Below are positions 22,577 to 34,808 of a stretch of 64,000 nt of DNA, one piece after another (the first letter of the stretch is position 1; the number at the start of each line of letters is the position of its first letter). Source of the DNA: Cristatella mucedo. Lineage: Eukaryota > Bryozoa > Phylactolaemata > Cristatellidae. The stretch lies in contig WPIO01000002.1 of NCBI GenBank assembly GCA_009760855.2, forward strand, positions 6,769,001 through 6,833,000, given 5' to 3'. The notes below the pieces were generated by a model. It saw only the letters and a list, made by a program, of their open reading frames with translations, was not told the origin of the DNA and searched no databases. Position numbers and translations under genes: made by a program.

Positions 22577-24134
22577 TGCTCCACGACTGATGGCAAGCAA
22601 GAGCCTTCTATTCCGGTGATAAATTCTTCTTATTTCGGAGAGCTGTTTTAGCGACGTTCAATTGCCTTCAGTTATTAAAAAGCTGCATGTAATTCACTTT
22701 TCTATTTGCGACTTGTAGCTCAACGACTGCCGGTAAGTATTTCGGCAACTTTCTCTTACGAAGCTTAGTAGAGGCCATTTCGCCTCGAGTAGTTCCCGCA
22801 GGGTGCATGCCAAGAAGCGAATCGAGGAAAAGCCGGTCGTTCTTCGTAAACTTGAAAATCCGTGTAATTTATTGTTCTGGCGATGGGTCGGGATGCCTGG
22901 GCCCATGCCGAAGCGCCGCCTGCCGGACCATCTGCGGCCGAGCTGGCAGTAGGCTGAAGCTGAACTAGCGCGGCGGAATCGGAATCGTCCCATCCGGTAC
23001 TGCGACCTCACCCCCCCCCCGCAGACATCGTCTTCTAGGCGGATCGCATACTCCGATGTGGTCGTCAACTCTGTGTCCCGACAGAAGGTCGTACGGAGTG
23101 CCGAAGCACAGCCGTCGGCGATACTTTATGGAATAATTAATTTAATTCGCACCGATCTCCTTTCCGCTGAGCAGAGCCTTCGGAAAGCGGATGCTGTCGC
23201 GGATTTTTCGCTCGTGCATTAGGATACGGTGAACGAATATGAATTCCAAACTCTCATCCGAATTTCGTGACCAGGCTTTCACAAAAAGAAGCGTATACAG
23301 TATCGAGGCTTCTCCGGTCTTTGTTTCTAGTCAGCTGGTTCTAGCAAAGTTACCGGAGCTGCGCTGGCGACCTAGTTCAGTCCGGAAGTGGAAGCCGCAA
23401 CGCTCAATATAGCAGTGCTGCCGAATTCTTTCAGTGGGGGAAATAAATCATGTTTGAGACCCTTTCCCGCGCTGCTGTTTTTCAGACCAGGCTTACTCGT
23501 AAAGCGACTTATTGAGCAAATGGCGGCGCCGGGCTGCATTGACCGGCGGACCGGTACGCAGCCGCGCACAGACCGCAATTTGCTAGGCGCTCTCATACAG
23601 GAAGCGATTCCGATTAGTCACGACTGGAGAGGACTGGCTCTGGACAATGAGGTTGATGAGGCTTTTCCGATACTCTGTTGTTCAGCGTCCGGATTCGGAA
23701 TAATAGAGAATAAATGTTCCCTTGCAGCTGCTCGGCGCTGCAAGGCTGTAAAGTGGGCCTGTAAGCAGGTGGCATACCGAGGGGTCGGGGGGCACTGTAC
23801 CCCCGGGCGCTGGATGGGGGACGCTGGATCAGCGGCGCTGTATCGGAATGGGGGGGGGGCGCCTAAATGGGTGCCTAATACTGGGAAGGAGCCCCATCTG
23901 TGTAGTTCGTTCGCGGGAGCACAATATGCCAGGGAACGCCACGGCTGTAGGCTCCACTTGTTCAACAGAAACAGGTACCGTGGAAAGTGCTGCGACAGTC
24001 AGCTGACTTTCTGAATAGATGCCAACCATCTATAAACAATTTCAGGGATGAGTAGGTGGAAAGAAATAAAGACACTAAGCCGGAGCAAGAGAAAGACGAG
24101 GTTGAAAAGAACAATAATCAACTAAGTTAGAGAC

Positions 24135-24135
<1 letters not shown>
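22574..24135. other. anonymous GC-rich sequence
   Basis: The 208-codon frame at 23388-24014 crosses a G-run and has no recognisable domain or convincing composition. I do not call it a gene. Confidence 0.4.
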
Positions 24136-24171
<36 letters not shown>

Positions 24172-24241
24172 GTTCTATATATGCTGTATAAAAAAGAGAC
24201 AAAACATGCAGAGGAGAAAAAGTGCCAAGAACGAAGCTGAG

Positions 24242-24289
<48 letters not shown>

Positions 24290-24290
24290 A
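24136..24290. repeat. (TA)n and (GA)n microsatellites
   Basis: TA repeat at about 24136-24169 and GA repeat at about 24245-24280. Confidence 0.95.
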
Positions 24291-26348
24291 GAGGGAGCAG
24301 CAGAAGAATGAGAGGAGGAGGAAGAAGCAAGATGGTAAACGAACAGAGGGAGAGACGAAGCGTTAGCATAAATGCGACACCCATGCGCCAGCAAACTGTG
24401 CCGCTCGTACGAAATTGGAACTTTTCGAACCATATTAGGATCCGAAGGCGGTTTTCACATAAATGTAATGCCTTATACAGTAAAAAACGGACAGCTAGAA
24501 ATGCTGCTGCCATATTACAGAAAGATGCAAGCAGTACTTTTAACTGGTTTATTTGCTCTGCTAAGTTTGAGTTAATATGAATCAATCTATAAGCCCACGG
24601 CTGCCAATATTCATAATTTTTACTGCAGCTCAATCGAGAGGACAGAAATATCCTTCTGGACGACTCTTTATCAGTGTCATCGACACCCCTCAGATTTCTG
24701 AATTGGTTAATAATGTAATGTAACGTAATACATCAGCCACTAACTTTAAAGAGCACTAAGACTAATTAGTCGTCATGCAGGAGAATTTCTAAGAAGCACT
24801 CAAAGCCTAAGCAACTTTCGGGATACGTAAGGTAGCCGAAAAACTTCATCTCTTACCACAAAGAGAAAGTGACGAGCATAGCTGAGTCAGCAGGGCTGTC
24901 GAGGAAGGGAGCTTGCATATAAGCAGCAGCTCAGCGCGGCTGAAAATGAGGTGTCGGCAGCAGGAGAGCGGATAAGATATGAACGGCTCTGCTTGGCTAT
25001 AAAGAGGCCCAAGGGGAGGCTACAATAGATACGTTCAGGCTGATGGTGTGGGGGATGGCCATCTTACCGGAATTAAAGGCGTGTCCCTTTAGCGACCGAT
25101 ACTTAAGCCTTTCTTGGAGGTTTGACAGCGTTTGCCTTGTGGCTACAAGGCTGACCCTAGATATTCGCCTAGTGGCTAGGGGATGGCACTTCAAAACTCA
25201 GATCGTGGACTCAAGTCCTGCCGTAGAAATCCTGCGTCGCCCGCCGCCCATTCGGTATTGGGAGCTAAAACTCGACCATGGCTAAAGCTAAGCAAATGAA
25301 CCGCTAGAGTTCTTCTTTATCTACCCAGACAATCAATGTAGCCACTCTGAAATCGTCATTCGAGCTCTTACTATTGTAATGGCTGTTCGCTTCATGCGTA
25401 AATTTACTTGGAACAAATTTCGCAGAGCCTTCCACTGCATGCCGCAGGTGATTCACCCATGGACCCGAAAGCCTCTTTTGACATCCTAAAAATAAACTCG
25501 AATCCTTAGTTGGAGAGTCCGAGGCAGCATGCCAAACTCCAGCCTCTCGGAATTTCCCGCTAAATCTGCGTGCAAGAATTATTTAGCAATGCTAAAAATA
25601 TAATTCCGCTTAAGATATCGTCAGCCCTTCTGGAGAAGACATAAAAGGCATGCCTCTTTTTTTAGCAACCTTTCCAATCCCATCTAGAAAAAATGCGGTC
25701 TTTTTCTGAGGGAATCCGCTGCAATGGCCAGAGTGTCACTAAATAAGAGGAACTTGATAGCACCGATGGTATCTGGGTGGTCAACTCGTAGGGGCTGCCA
25801 TGCTTACGCCGTAGGAGGCTCAACAGATATTACTCATGCGACCTCGCAGCGGTATCGCGTTACCTCGCTGAATGCGAACATCCGCTGGCGACCTTTTATG
25901 GTAAATAACCGTAGGTCATCGCTGTTAGAACTTTAGCAGCTGATCTAAAATGGGAGGCTTTCAGGCATTTTCATAACGGGATGGTCACCGTAAGAGACCA
26001 ACGTGGACCTAGATCTCTCCAGGGCTGCCCCAAAAAACCCCCAAAGAGCACTATTCTGGCGATGGCTCTTTTTCTACATTCCAGGAAGGATCGCGTCAAA
26101 GGTCCTCATCGGCAGGCCTTGTCCGCCTCTTTTCCATTAAAATCCGTCTTTTGTAAATCCTTCCTACATATGGAACAGGTCGCCTTTTCTGAAAGCAGAG
26201 TATAATTCTTCCAGCCAAAAAAGGCCATTAAAACAGGCTGATAAGCCATGCCAAAAGGGTGATACTCTGTTTTGGAATTTTTAATATCCGAACCAAAAAA
26301 GCAAATAGAAAGCTCGCCAGATGATGTATTAAAACAGGTTCGTTTCCT
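24291..26348. other. anonymous sequence with one possible tRNA-like SINE
   Basis: At 25160-25225 a plus-strand stretch (TAGTGGCTAGGGGATGGCA, then GGACTCAAGTCCTGCC) looks like diverged A and B boxes. It may be a tRNA-derived SINE head of another family. Otherwise nothing is recognised. Confidence 0.3.
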
Positions 26349-26518
26349 GGGGCAGAGCCAGAATTTTCAGTTTAGGGCAAGGTCAGAACTTTCTGGTTGG
26401 GGAGGGGGCAAAGTAGACTGTCCTGTCCTTTGAGCCCGGGGAAATTTGCACGAGGATCTGTAAGGTATTTCCCACTGTCCCTGGGGGCAATTTTCCCCCT
26501 GCCCCCTGGCTCTGCCCC
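26349..26518. mobile_element. short hAT-like MITE (GGGGCAGAGCCAG ends)
   Basis: The 13-bp terminal repeats GGGGCAGAGCCAG are perfectly inverted. The interior contains G-rich and C-rich stretches but no coding. It is related to the copy at 29781-29952. Confidence 0.65.
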
Positions 26519-29500
26519 TATTCGTCCTCCATTTTAGAACTTGAAGCTGTGCCTTTTTAGAATGCCTCGTCAGGTTGTTCTATCCCCATGAAAAACTTCG
26601 GTGGCTTACTGTCCTTTAACGGTTTGCAAATATTCGATGCTTGTCAGCTTGCGGTTCCACGACACACTTCGTGCAGCAGGGAGCAGCCGTTTTGATTCGG
26701 AGATTCTCATTTGCAGTTACTTTGTACACTGATCGAGCATATGATTTGGCTATAGCAAGTGTTTACGGTGGCAGGAATAATGCTGAATTCAATAAACTCG
26801 CCAAATGATACTATTTGACTGAGCAAAATTTCCAAGGGCTGTGTTGAAGTATTTGAAATTTGGTTTCCTTTCAGCTTTCAACTTGAGGGTACGTGTCGCA
26901 GTTTTGAAAATTATGCTTCAGACGGCGTTCCCATCCAATATGGTGTATATAACTTTATAACGCGCTTCTCTTTGATAAAATGACTCATTCACTTGATTAT
27001 CGGGAGAGTTGAGTTGGTGCAACTTTAACGTCTTGCCAATGTGCCTTACAAAAGTATAAAGCTCGATGTGTCTTTTGTTTATCCTTACTGCAATCAAACA
27101 CGATGGCAGAGTTCCTCTAGTGGTCAGCACTAGTAGTCTGAAGGAAAGTCACTAGCAAAGATTGTGTTGGGCAACGTCCAGAGAAATGACCCGGGATACG
27201 TGATTAGAGACCTAACCACCGAGTTATGTCAAGTACACTCTCGGTTAGAGATGCTTACGCAGTCCGGAGGGGCCTCCTGCTCGGTGGGTTCGCGTCTGCA
27301 CAGCTGAGAGATTCAGTGCTTAGCAACGAATCAATGGACCTAAGATGGAGACAGCCTGAAGCTCTCCGAGGGAGTTAAGGCATGGCAGACGTGTACCAAT
27401 GGATTTCAGCTCCAAGATCCGCCAATTACGCAAATCCAGACCGCTTTAAAGAGTAATCAACTTCAAAAATTCCCCGAGCCCACGAATTGAGTGTGCAGAT
27501 CGAAATTCGCGATCGAGTGCGCCGCTCGTGACTTGTCTGCCTCGTGTCGTTGCTTGTTCACCGGAAACTGCTGCCACTGCACAGCCGAAGACCAAGGAGC
27601 ACTCTGGCTTCCTTTTACAAAGAGGGCTGGCAGAGTTTGCTGGGAGACCAGTCGCATGCTCGACACGAGCACGAGTTTTTCATAAAGTGAATAACCTGAC
27701 GACGAACGATCGGATGGATTCGCTCGCCTATTGCTCCTGCTTTACCCTTCAGAGAAATACTTGGAGCCGAAAGGAAACTGTGATGTCACGCTGATCAGAA
27801 GAGCACTTCTGCGAGGCCATCTCGATACTGCTTAGCGCGCTTAGCTGGCCAACATTGGTAGGCCGTGGGTAGGTCATCTGCTGGTCGAGGGGAGTATGCT
27901 TCGGCGTGGCCAAAGAAGTGCTCAGAGTGAGCCAGCGGCAAGCCGCACTCGCACTGGTCGCTTAGAGACCAGCACTACAAACGAGATGGATTCACGGAAA
28001 TAAAGTTGCTCTTCTGAAACAGTAAAGCCCGGCTGCAGGTAAGTTGAATTTAAAAGCTTGAGGAGTACGGCTACCGCTTTCTGGAGCGTAAGGTAAATCA
28101 ACCTTAGGGGCGGCGGAATAATAGATGTCCTGGCGACGACTACAGGGCACCACACCGGATAACCATGCTCCGCCCAAGCGTGTATTTTGAAAGAGATGAG
28201 TGCGTTAGATGCAGATCGCTCAGCTCGCCTACCGACCACAATTGCTTTTCTAGTGCGGCCTACAGCCTCGGGGGTCTGATTGCTCCATCCTGCCAGCATC
28301 CATCAGTCGAAGCCTGCCTTTCTTCGACTACCTCCCAACTTGCCCATCAATCGCAGAGCGAGCTAAGCGACCTCAGCTTCGCTTGTTAAGTGCTTTTATG
28401 ACCGTCCGCCGGCCTACACACACACTATCAGGACGGACGCCATATTTGCCCCACTACATTATCCCTAGTCCTTTCCACGTGCAACTGCAGACACGGCCAC
28501 CAGCAGGAGCCCAGCGTGTGCAGTTCGCTAAACCGGCTCTCGCCGTTCGACTTTCGAAATATTTAATTCTTACGTTCTCGCGAATCGCGATTACATAAGC
28601 TTTCGGAACAGCCGTTTAGTTCCATACCGAAACCCATTAACTACATCACGAACCGCCAACTAAATCTCAGTTTAGACGGCTCATTTCCAGGATCACATGC
28701 CTGTTACTGTTGACAAAAATGGTTTGTTTCAACTTTGTCCGTATCGTGGAAATATCGAATGCCTGGTGGCTAGTGGGGGAAACCTCCCACACATGTGTCA
28801 GTATAATAAAGCCATTTTGTCTAAATGGCTGCTGGCAAAATACTCCTTAATAATTTCACCGTTGAAGCGATCGATTGGCCAAGGCTTGATTGAAAATCCG
28901 TAGATCATAAATACCACGAGCCAGTGAGTGAGAGGTAGCTTAGCAAGTAAAATAATGATGCAGTAGTGGTCATAGTCACAACATTAAGACTTTGATCAAT
29001 CTGAATGTACAACTAAATATGGTTCGTTTGTACAGGGCCCTAAGAAGGTGTCTCAAACTAAAGTCTCTGTCGCATCTACCAAGCGAATCTAGGAGAAATA
29101 GACGAATTACCAAGAAGTAAATTTGCTGTTCTAATGATTTGTACTACCTGAAAAGGTCAATCTTAACGTAATCTTCTTTTCGTGTAGGGAGAATAAATGT
29201 ATGTCTTGTGCTACTCAGAAGATGAAGAGTTTATCTGTGAGACACATTGTGTAAAGCTGATATTTTGCAATGTATTTCTAAATCAGATAATAAAGCAAAA
29301 GTTTATTTTCAAAGGTACTAAGAGAAGACAAGAAATCAGTAGGGTTACGTTAGCACCAAAAGTATAGCCATGATTTTTTAGCACGGTGGGCTTATTATGT
29401 CCAAAGCTTGAGGGACTATTTGCTAAAATTAACAAGAATAGAAATCTGAACCTCAGACTTGCATGACATCAATTGCACATGACTTCTAATTTTTGGTTCA

Positions 29501-29780
29501 CAATCTTGATTAGGGCCTTCACGGAAATAGAAAGTGAGGAGATCAAGAGTTATGCTTCAATAGATTAGAGTCAAAAACGGTGCATAGCTATTCTTTAGCT
29601 TTAAGAAGCTTAGACAGCTTTCAACTAAAAGTCCACGAGGCGGCTCTTAGCCAATGCAAAATCATGTGGAATCTCACATGATGGCTTGCTCAATATAATT
29701 AAATGACGGTCTCATGTGCGTTGTGCAATAACGGATTAGCTGAGGCATGATTGAACTCACAACATAGCTGGTGAAGTGGG
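26519..29780. other. anonymous sequence
   Basis: Many short frames on both strands at 27460-28600 (moderate GC), none recognisable. AT-rich from about 28900 to 29700. Confidence 0.4.
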
Positions 29781-29952
29781 AGGGGACGAAGCTGGGATTT
29801 TCAGGTTGGGGCAAGGTCAGGATTTTCAAGTTGAGAGCAAGAGACATTGGTCCTACCCCTGGGGAAATTCGCTCCACGATGTCGTGACTTCCCTCTATCC
29901 ACGGGGGGGGGGGGAGGGGCCAATGGCCCCCCTGCCCCCTGGCTCCGCCCCT
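29781..29952. mobile_element. short hAT-like MITE with target duplication
   Basis: Imperfect inverted ends (AGGGGACGAAGCTGGG at left against AGGGGCGGAGCCAGGG at right) are flanked by AAGTGGG(A) on both sides. That is a 7- or 8-bp duplication depending on a shared A. It contains the same core as 26349-26518 (GGGGCAAGGTCAG) and a G-run at about 29903-29914. Confidence 0.7.
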
Positions 29953-30925
29953 AAGTGGGAATATTCTAGCCCAACTTGACCTAAGCAGTCTCACATTGAT
30001 CAAACTTCCTTCCCATTTATTAACCTTTGCAATATATGCCGAACTGGCACGCTCCGGTGGGAACCCTGCAGCCGCGTGCATTAGCTCAGTGGCATCTCAG
30101 GATACATGCACGTGTACGGACTGGAGGTTGACAGTAGAAATTACTATTATTTTACGTATAATACTAGTTGTTTCATCTAGCTGCCAGGCTACGAAATAAC
30201 TTCCGAAGTTAATTTCTCTGTGGATAAATCAATTGGGGCAGCATTCTGGCGTCTACACAGAAATTCTCAAGCCTCCGAATCTAATCGTAGCTTTGGCTCT
30301 AGGTGCTGCTGATAGACTGACTACACATGGGGACAATGTACCAGTACCTCAATGTTCTCAAGGTACGCGGAGGCTGACTGCAGGGAGACTATTCGATGCA
30401 CTGCAGTTGGCAGCAGTACACTGCTGGCAGTGCTTGCCTTGCAGTAGTTGTGCTCCGCCCTGGTCTACCGCCGAGGAAGTCGACTGTAAGGGAAATGAAG
30501 CGATTGCGGTGACATTAATTAGCAGGCAAGGACGAGTTGCACCGGCTGCCCGGGGGCGCATTGCTGACCGCACGTTGGCCTGCACGTTGGCCCTTTCGAT
30601 TTCGCGGAGAGACAATTGTACACCGGCTGCCGTAGCTACTGCTTAATGTCGCGGGTCTCGACTCCTCACACTCAAATGCTTCGCGATTGGTGCGCGACAG
30701 CAGGCATGCGTTGGAATACACCTCGAATGGAAGGTGGGGTGGGTGTGAGATCTTCGACGCTAGCCGCGCTAGAGGGGAACAAATGAGCTGCCCCCCCCCG
30801 TGTTTCCGGTAGCCGAAAACCAGCCAGAAACTTCGGTTTGTGATATTCCATGAAACGGCTCTATGAAGTTTATGAAGATTTTGAGCCCTCTAGACCATAC
30901 ACCTAAGTGTTCTCATTCTCAGATG
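29953..30925. other. anonymous sequence
   Basis: The 137-codon frame at 30233-30646 has no recognisable domain. A C-run lies at about 30791-30799. Confidence 0.4.
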
Positions 30926-31336
30926 CTTACATACCTCGTACAGACCTCAAATCTTTTGGAGACCGCGCATTTAGTTCGTATGCTCCCAAAGCCTAGAACT
31001 CCCTCCCGACCTGCGTCAGAACATCCCTGACCTGACCACATTTAAAAGGAACTTAAAAACACATCTATTTAGGACAGCATTAAGTGGGTCCCTGTGATTC
31101 GTCCTTCACGTGCTTATGCGTGCTGACACTGTGCATGCTGCCACTAACCACATTTGCATGCTGACCCTGTGCATGTCACCCCTAACCATGTTATTCATTT
31201 TGTTTGTTTTTTAAGCATGATTTTACTAACCATTTAATTGCAATTCCCTTTGCAGCAAATGTAAAGCGCCTAGAAAGAGATTAAGTTCTCTGAGGGCGCT
31301 TTATCAAGTACATTATTATTATTATTATTATTATAT
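30926..31336 (+). mobile_element. LINE family 1, 3' end
   Basis: Final ORF2 residues (frame with a deletion), the common 3' UTR with the GCAAATGTAAAGCGCC block, and an (ATT)n tail. Confidence 0.85.
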
Positions 31337-31504
31337 TACTGCCTAGTTTTCTGTCCAGACTTTTGCCTTGCAAGAATAACACAGTAAATGTGTCCTAAAT
31401 TTGTCCTTGGTTTTGTTCCAGCCTCTTTCAAAGAAGCTATTGCCACTTCATTCATCGATAATTCGATATTAGGCAAACGGAACACATAATAAAAATAATA
31501 CATT

Positions 31505-31710
31505 AGCTAAAGCTTCTGTCGCCAACGGACTTTAAGCGGAGGAATGGGACTGCTAATTTATTGTCCACACAGGACCTGAGGGTGCGACCAGGCTGAAACT
31601 GATGCAGCAGTTCAGCTAGAAAGAGACAGTTGGAGTGGGATCGTTCAATGACGTCGATGCAGTCTCGGACGCGACGAAATGGTCTAATACAATATTTACA
31701 GGCAGCTCCC
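31505..31710 (-). mobile_element. LINE family 2, ORF2 C-terminal fragment
   Basis: Minus-strand frame with LAELLHQFQPGRTLRS, then LAVPFLRLKSVGDRSFS, matching the plus-strand copy at 11020-11230. Confidence 0.75.
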
Positions 31711-32121
31711 ACAGCATGAATTTTATATCCGATACTCGCTCTTCAAAGCCTTTGTACGCTAGCCGTTTTGTGTTGATCTTTAATTATGCCTCAATAAATG
31801 TGTAATCGTTGCTACGAAAAGTCTTTGCACAATATCAGAAAGGAGTCACATGCAGGAACAAAAGCAAAGCAACTAAAGACCTGGCTTACACCTCGTGCTA
31901 ATGGCTCTCAAATATTTGGAAAAGTATCACCCCATGCTTAGAAAGAATATTCTCTTTTCGATTTGTTAAAAGCTCTCAAGTCGACATCAGAGTTCATTGA
32001 GCCATACTATTCGATATTAACAGTGCACGATCAGTACAAAATAAAATTGGGCTAAAACAGTAGAGATTCACAAACAAGGTCGAGATCGAGTGACACGGAT
32101 TCGACCTTGCCAGTGACGGTG
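31711..32121. other. anonymous sequence
   Basis: Nothing recognised. Confidence 0.4.
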
Positions 32122-32300
32122 AGCCGTGATGGCACACTAGGTAAGGCGGTTGCTTTCACGACCTCGTTCCCGAGGTCGTTGGTTCGATTCCTGCGGTGGG
32201 CGATTCTGTATCGCCACTGCAAGTGGTGGTGATAGCCGTAAAGACTCTTCTGTCGCTACACAAAAAAGGCTGTTTAATCAGCTAGGATTTTTTGTTATAA
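32122..32300 (+). mobile_element. tRNA-derived SINE, family 2 (best copy)
   Basis: Head GATGGCACACTAGGTAAGGC (A-box-like) and GGTTCGATTCCTGC (B box) are 50-60 nt apart. Then comes the body with GCCACTGCAAGTGGTGGTGA, and it ends TCAGCTAGGATTTTTT. It shows the same organisation as 17040-17215, 33605-33782 and 62600-62762. Confidence 0.8.
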
Positions 32301-32352
32301 ACCATTTCAATTGCTAGAGGCCGGCACTCAAGAAATGTGCTAGCCTGTATAT

Positions 32353-32512
32353 GGACTAACAGTTCCAGCATGAGAGTTGGCAGCTCTGGTTCAGAAAACT
32401 TGGGTCATAAAAATGAAGAATACATTGGGAATGCACATCAGGCAGGCACTAATAGTTCTAGCCCGTGAGTTGGCAGCTCTGGTTCAGAATACTTGGGTCA
32501 TAGAAATGAAGC
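32353..32512. repeat. tandem duplication, period about 96 bp
   Basis: GTTGGCAGCTCTGGTTCAGA and the following 25 nt occur at about 32373 and 32469. The shared block ACTAA(C/T)AGTT precedes each. Confidence 0.8.
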
Positions 32513-32977
32513 CACCACAATATGCCAACGTGTTGGTGAAGCATAGTAGTCAGCTGATGTAGGCTGTCCGGGCTGTGAGTAATTAGCTATCTGTCAAGGC
32601 TGTATTAAACACTTACCGCCATCGTCTGGCAGCTAAATGTTGCTAGTCACTATGACTAGATTTTAAGCTGCTGTTTCGGGTTCTCAGATTGCCACCTTAG
32701 CTCAACGAGAAATAATTGACTCGTACTATTCAGGAACGAAATTACCACAGAATTCCCAGCCCCGCCTTAACTTGTTAAACAGATTATAAATTTACCTTCT
32801 TGTACTTGGAAATAAGAAAATTAACGCAATAAAAACAACAGAATGGCATAATGTGAGAGCTTCTGCATGCTAACTACTACACTGATTCTCTTTAAGAAGT
32901 GGAACATTTTTTATGATATGATAAACCCTAAAACTTACTAAAAACTGTAAATAGATAAATAAATGAACAAATAAATA
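32513..32977. other. anonymous sequence
   Basis: AT-rich, nothing recognised. Confidence 0.4.
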
Positions 32978-33115
32978 CAATTCATGTGCATAGCACCCTA
33001 ACAAAACAATCTACATGCAGGCACTTCACATATGCTACGGGGCGCGAGCCCACGATATCGGCTATCAAAAATATCAGTTTGACCTTGTTTGGTGAGCACC
33101 TACGCCACCGGACCT
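32978..33115 (-). mobile_element. tRNA-derived SINE, family 1
   Basis: Minus orientation, with a degenerate A/B-box head and a LINE-like tail. It is diverged from the copy at 20624. Confidence 0.6.
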
Positions 33116-33604
33116 CATACAGATAATCGGCTAGTTTTGGCCGACATTATTATCCAAGAATTTTTGGTCGTTACTATAGCCTGAAGCCCATGAGTTGCAT
33201 GCATGCACAAGTAAAAAAGAACGTGTAAGTGAAATCTGCTCAGGCTGTACCAGGCATTTTCATCCTGATCCTTTGAGTAAGCCACCTAGAATAGGAACAT
33301 CGTACCGAACACGATTTAGAAAGCATTTTAGTTGACTTGGAAGATACCACGCGAATCGCTGTCGAGTAATTAAGCTCAGTACTACGTGGAGCTGCAAAAT
33401 GAAAATGTGATTGCTTTGATATTCGATGGTTGATCTTTTGGAATCGGGATGATAGAACCGGTAACCGCATATATACATAGCTCGAGTGAACAGATCACAC
33501 TTCCTATGGTAAGCGAAATGGAAGAATTGCATTCGGATCTTTTATGCATGCGGACCCTTTTTAAAAGCCACACTGATCTTGAAAAAACCCATTTGCAAAC
33601 GAGA
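33116..33604. other. anonymous sequence
   Basis: Three overlapping minus-strand frames without a recognisable product. Confidence 0.4.
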
Positions 33605-33782
33605 TAAATCCTAGCTGATTAAGCAGCCTCTTTTGTATAGCGACAGAAGAGCCTTTACGGCTATCACCACAGCTTGCAGTGGCGATAAAGGATCGCCCAC
33701 CGCAAGATTCGAACCCACGACCTCGGTCTCGAGGTCGTGGAAAGCAACCGCCTTACCTAGTGTGCCTTCACGGCTCACGAGA
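33605..33782 (-). mobile_element. tRNA-derived SINE, family 2
   Basis: Minus orientation. GGTTCGAATCTTGCGG B box and AGGTAAGGCGGTTGC A-box region; it lies just beyond the likely end of the IAP transcript. Confidence 0.8.
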
Positions 33783-33823
33783 TCATACGTGCACCTAGGC
33801 TGACAGAATCGGTGCATGCTGTT

Positions 33824-33890
33824 TTTATTGTAAATAGATGCACAAAACTGTACAAAACCAAACACAATCTCTAAGCTTAAAAAGTTTATT
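33824..33890 (-). terminator. candidate polyadenylation signals of the IAP gene
   Basis: On the minus strand AATAAA occurs at 33890-33885 and again at 33829-33824. These are about 740-810 bp past the IAP stop codon, a reasonable 3' UTR length. No cleavage site can be proven from sequence. Confidence 0.35.
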
Positions 33891-34632
33891 CGCTGAAGAT
33901 GCACATTACCAGCCACAGGCATACTTTGATAGCACATGGCACAGCTCACTGAAATGTAGCCGTAAGGCCGTCTATCGGCAATTTCACCAGTATTCTTCTT
34001 CGTAATGTTCAGCGAGAATTGCGAGCCAGCTCGCTGGCGTAGCTCTCTGAGCACGAAAGTTGTATACGACAAATTATTCAATTCGTGTTTCGTAGCAAAT
34101 AACAGTCAACAGAGCACAGAAGCGAGATTTTTTACTTTTGAAATCAGCCGACAATAAAACGACGAAAGGGTACAGCTCACGTTGAGACATTTCCCACAAC
34201 TGAAACCTTCCCGAGCTTGGCATCGGATGAGATAGTCACATACTTGAACTTGTTACTTAAGCACCAACAACCCTTTTTTGATGAAGTGCCACATTCAAAT
34301 GCTATCATTATGCACAGTACATAAAACTAAGCAGGTACATGTGTGTGTGTAACGTACATGTGGATTTACAAAACATTAATACATTGTAAGCAAATAAACT
34401 GCAGGAAGGTTGGTCCTTATAAGAACACAGAGATTTTAAAAAGAGATAGAATCTGCACGAGAGAATTTCTTCAATAGTTTCACACAAGCTGATAAAACCA
34501 CAGTAAGGGCTTCAATATTGGGTAGCAGCCAAATGCCTGGATGAAAGAAATAATATCATCACTTTTCCTTAAAAATCATGCACGATGAATGTGCCAATAC
34601 TTAAGAAAAAAGCACAGGTATCATCAACATGG

Positions 34633-34808
34633 TCACAGGTAGGTTCTAACAGTCCCACGAATGCTGACTCGGCAAATCGGGCACATAGTAAGTGCAGGCG
34701 CACAGGCTGGACAGCAAACCAAGTGACCGCATGGCAGGAACAGAATGCCAACCAGGCTGTCCATGCAGATCTTGCAGGTCAGCTGAGTCTTCAGTTGACG
34801 GTTCTCCT
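34633..34808 (-). CDS. IAP exon 8: C-terminal RING finger
   Basis: Residues 556-613. Acceptor TTTCGTTAG|AG, phase 1. [20 protein letters not shown] leads into a C3HC4 RING with ligands C567, C570, C582, H584, C588, C591, C598 and C601. It ends in GTVRTYL before TGA at 34635-34633, the characteristic IAP C-terminal tail that supports RING dimerisation and E2 activation. Confidence 0.92.

Noticed and set aside
22292-22600. Poly-Arg and poly-Pro frames
   Set aside because: They are products of a pure GGC repeat.
23388-24014. 208-codon frame on the plus strand
   Set aside because: It crosses homopolymer G, has no domain, and overlaps equally open frames on the other strand in GC-rich DNA.
30233-30646. 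137-codon plus-strand frame
   Set aside because: No similarity to a known domain; it overlaps an antisense frame of similar length.
32122-32210. Possible tRNA gene with good A and B boxes
   Set aside because: The head recurs in several places with a shared non-tRNA body and tail, so it is a SINE. The cloverleaf is not complete.
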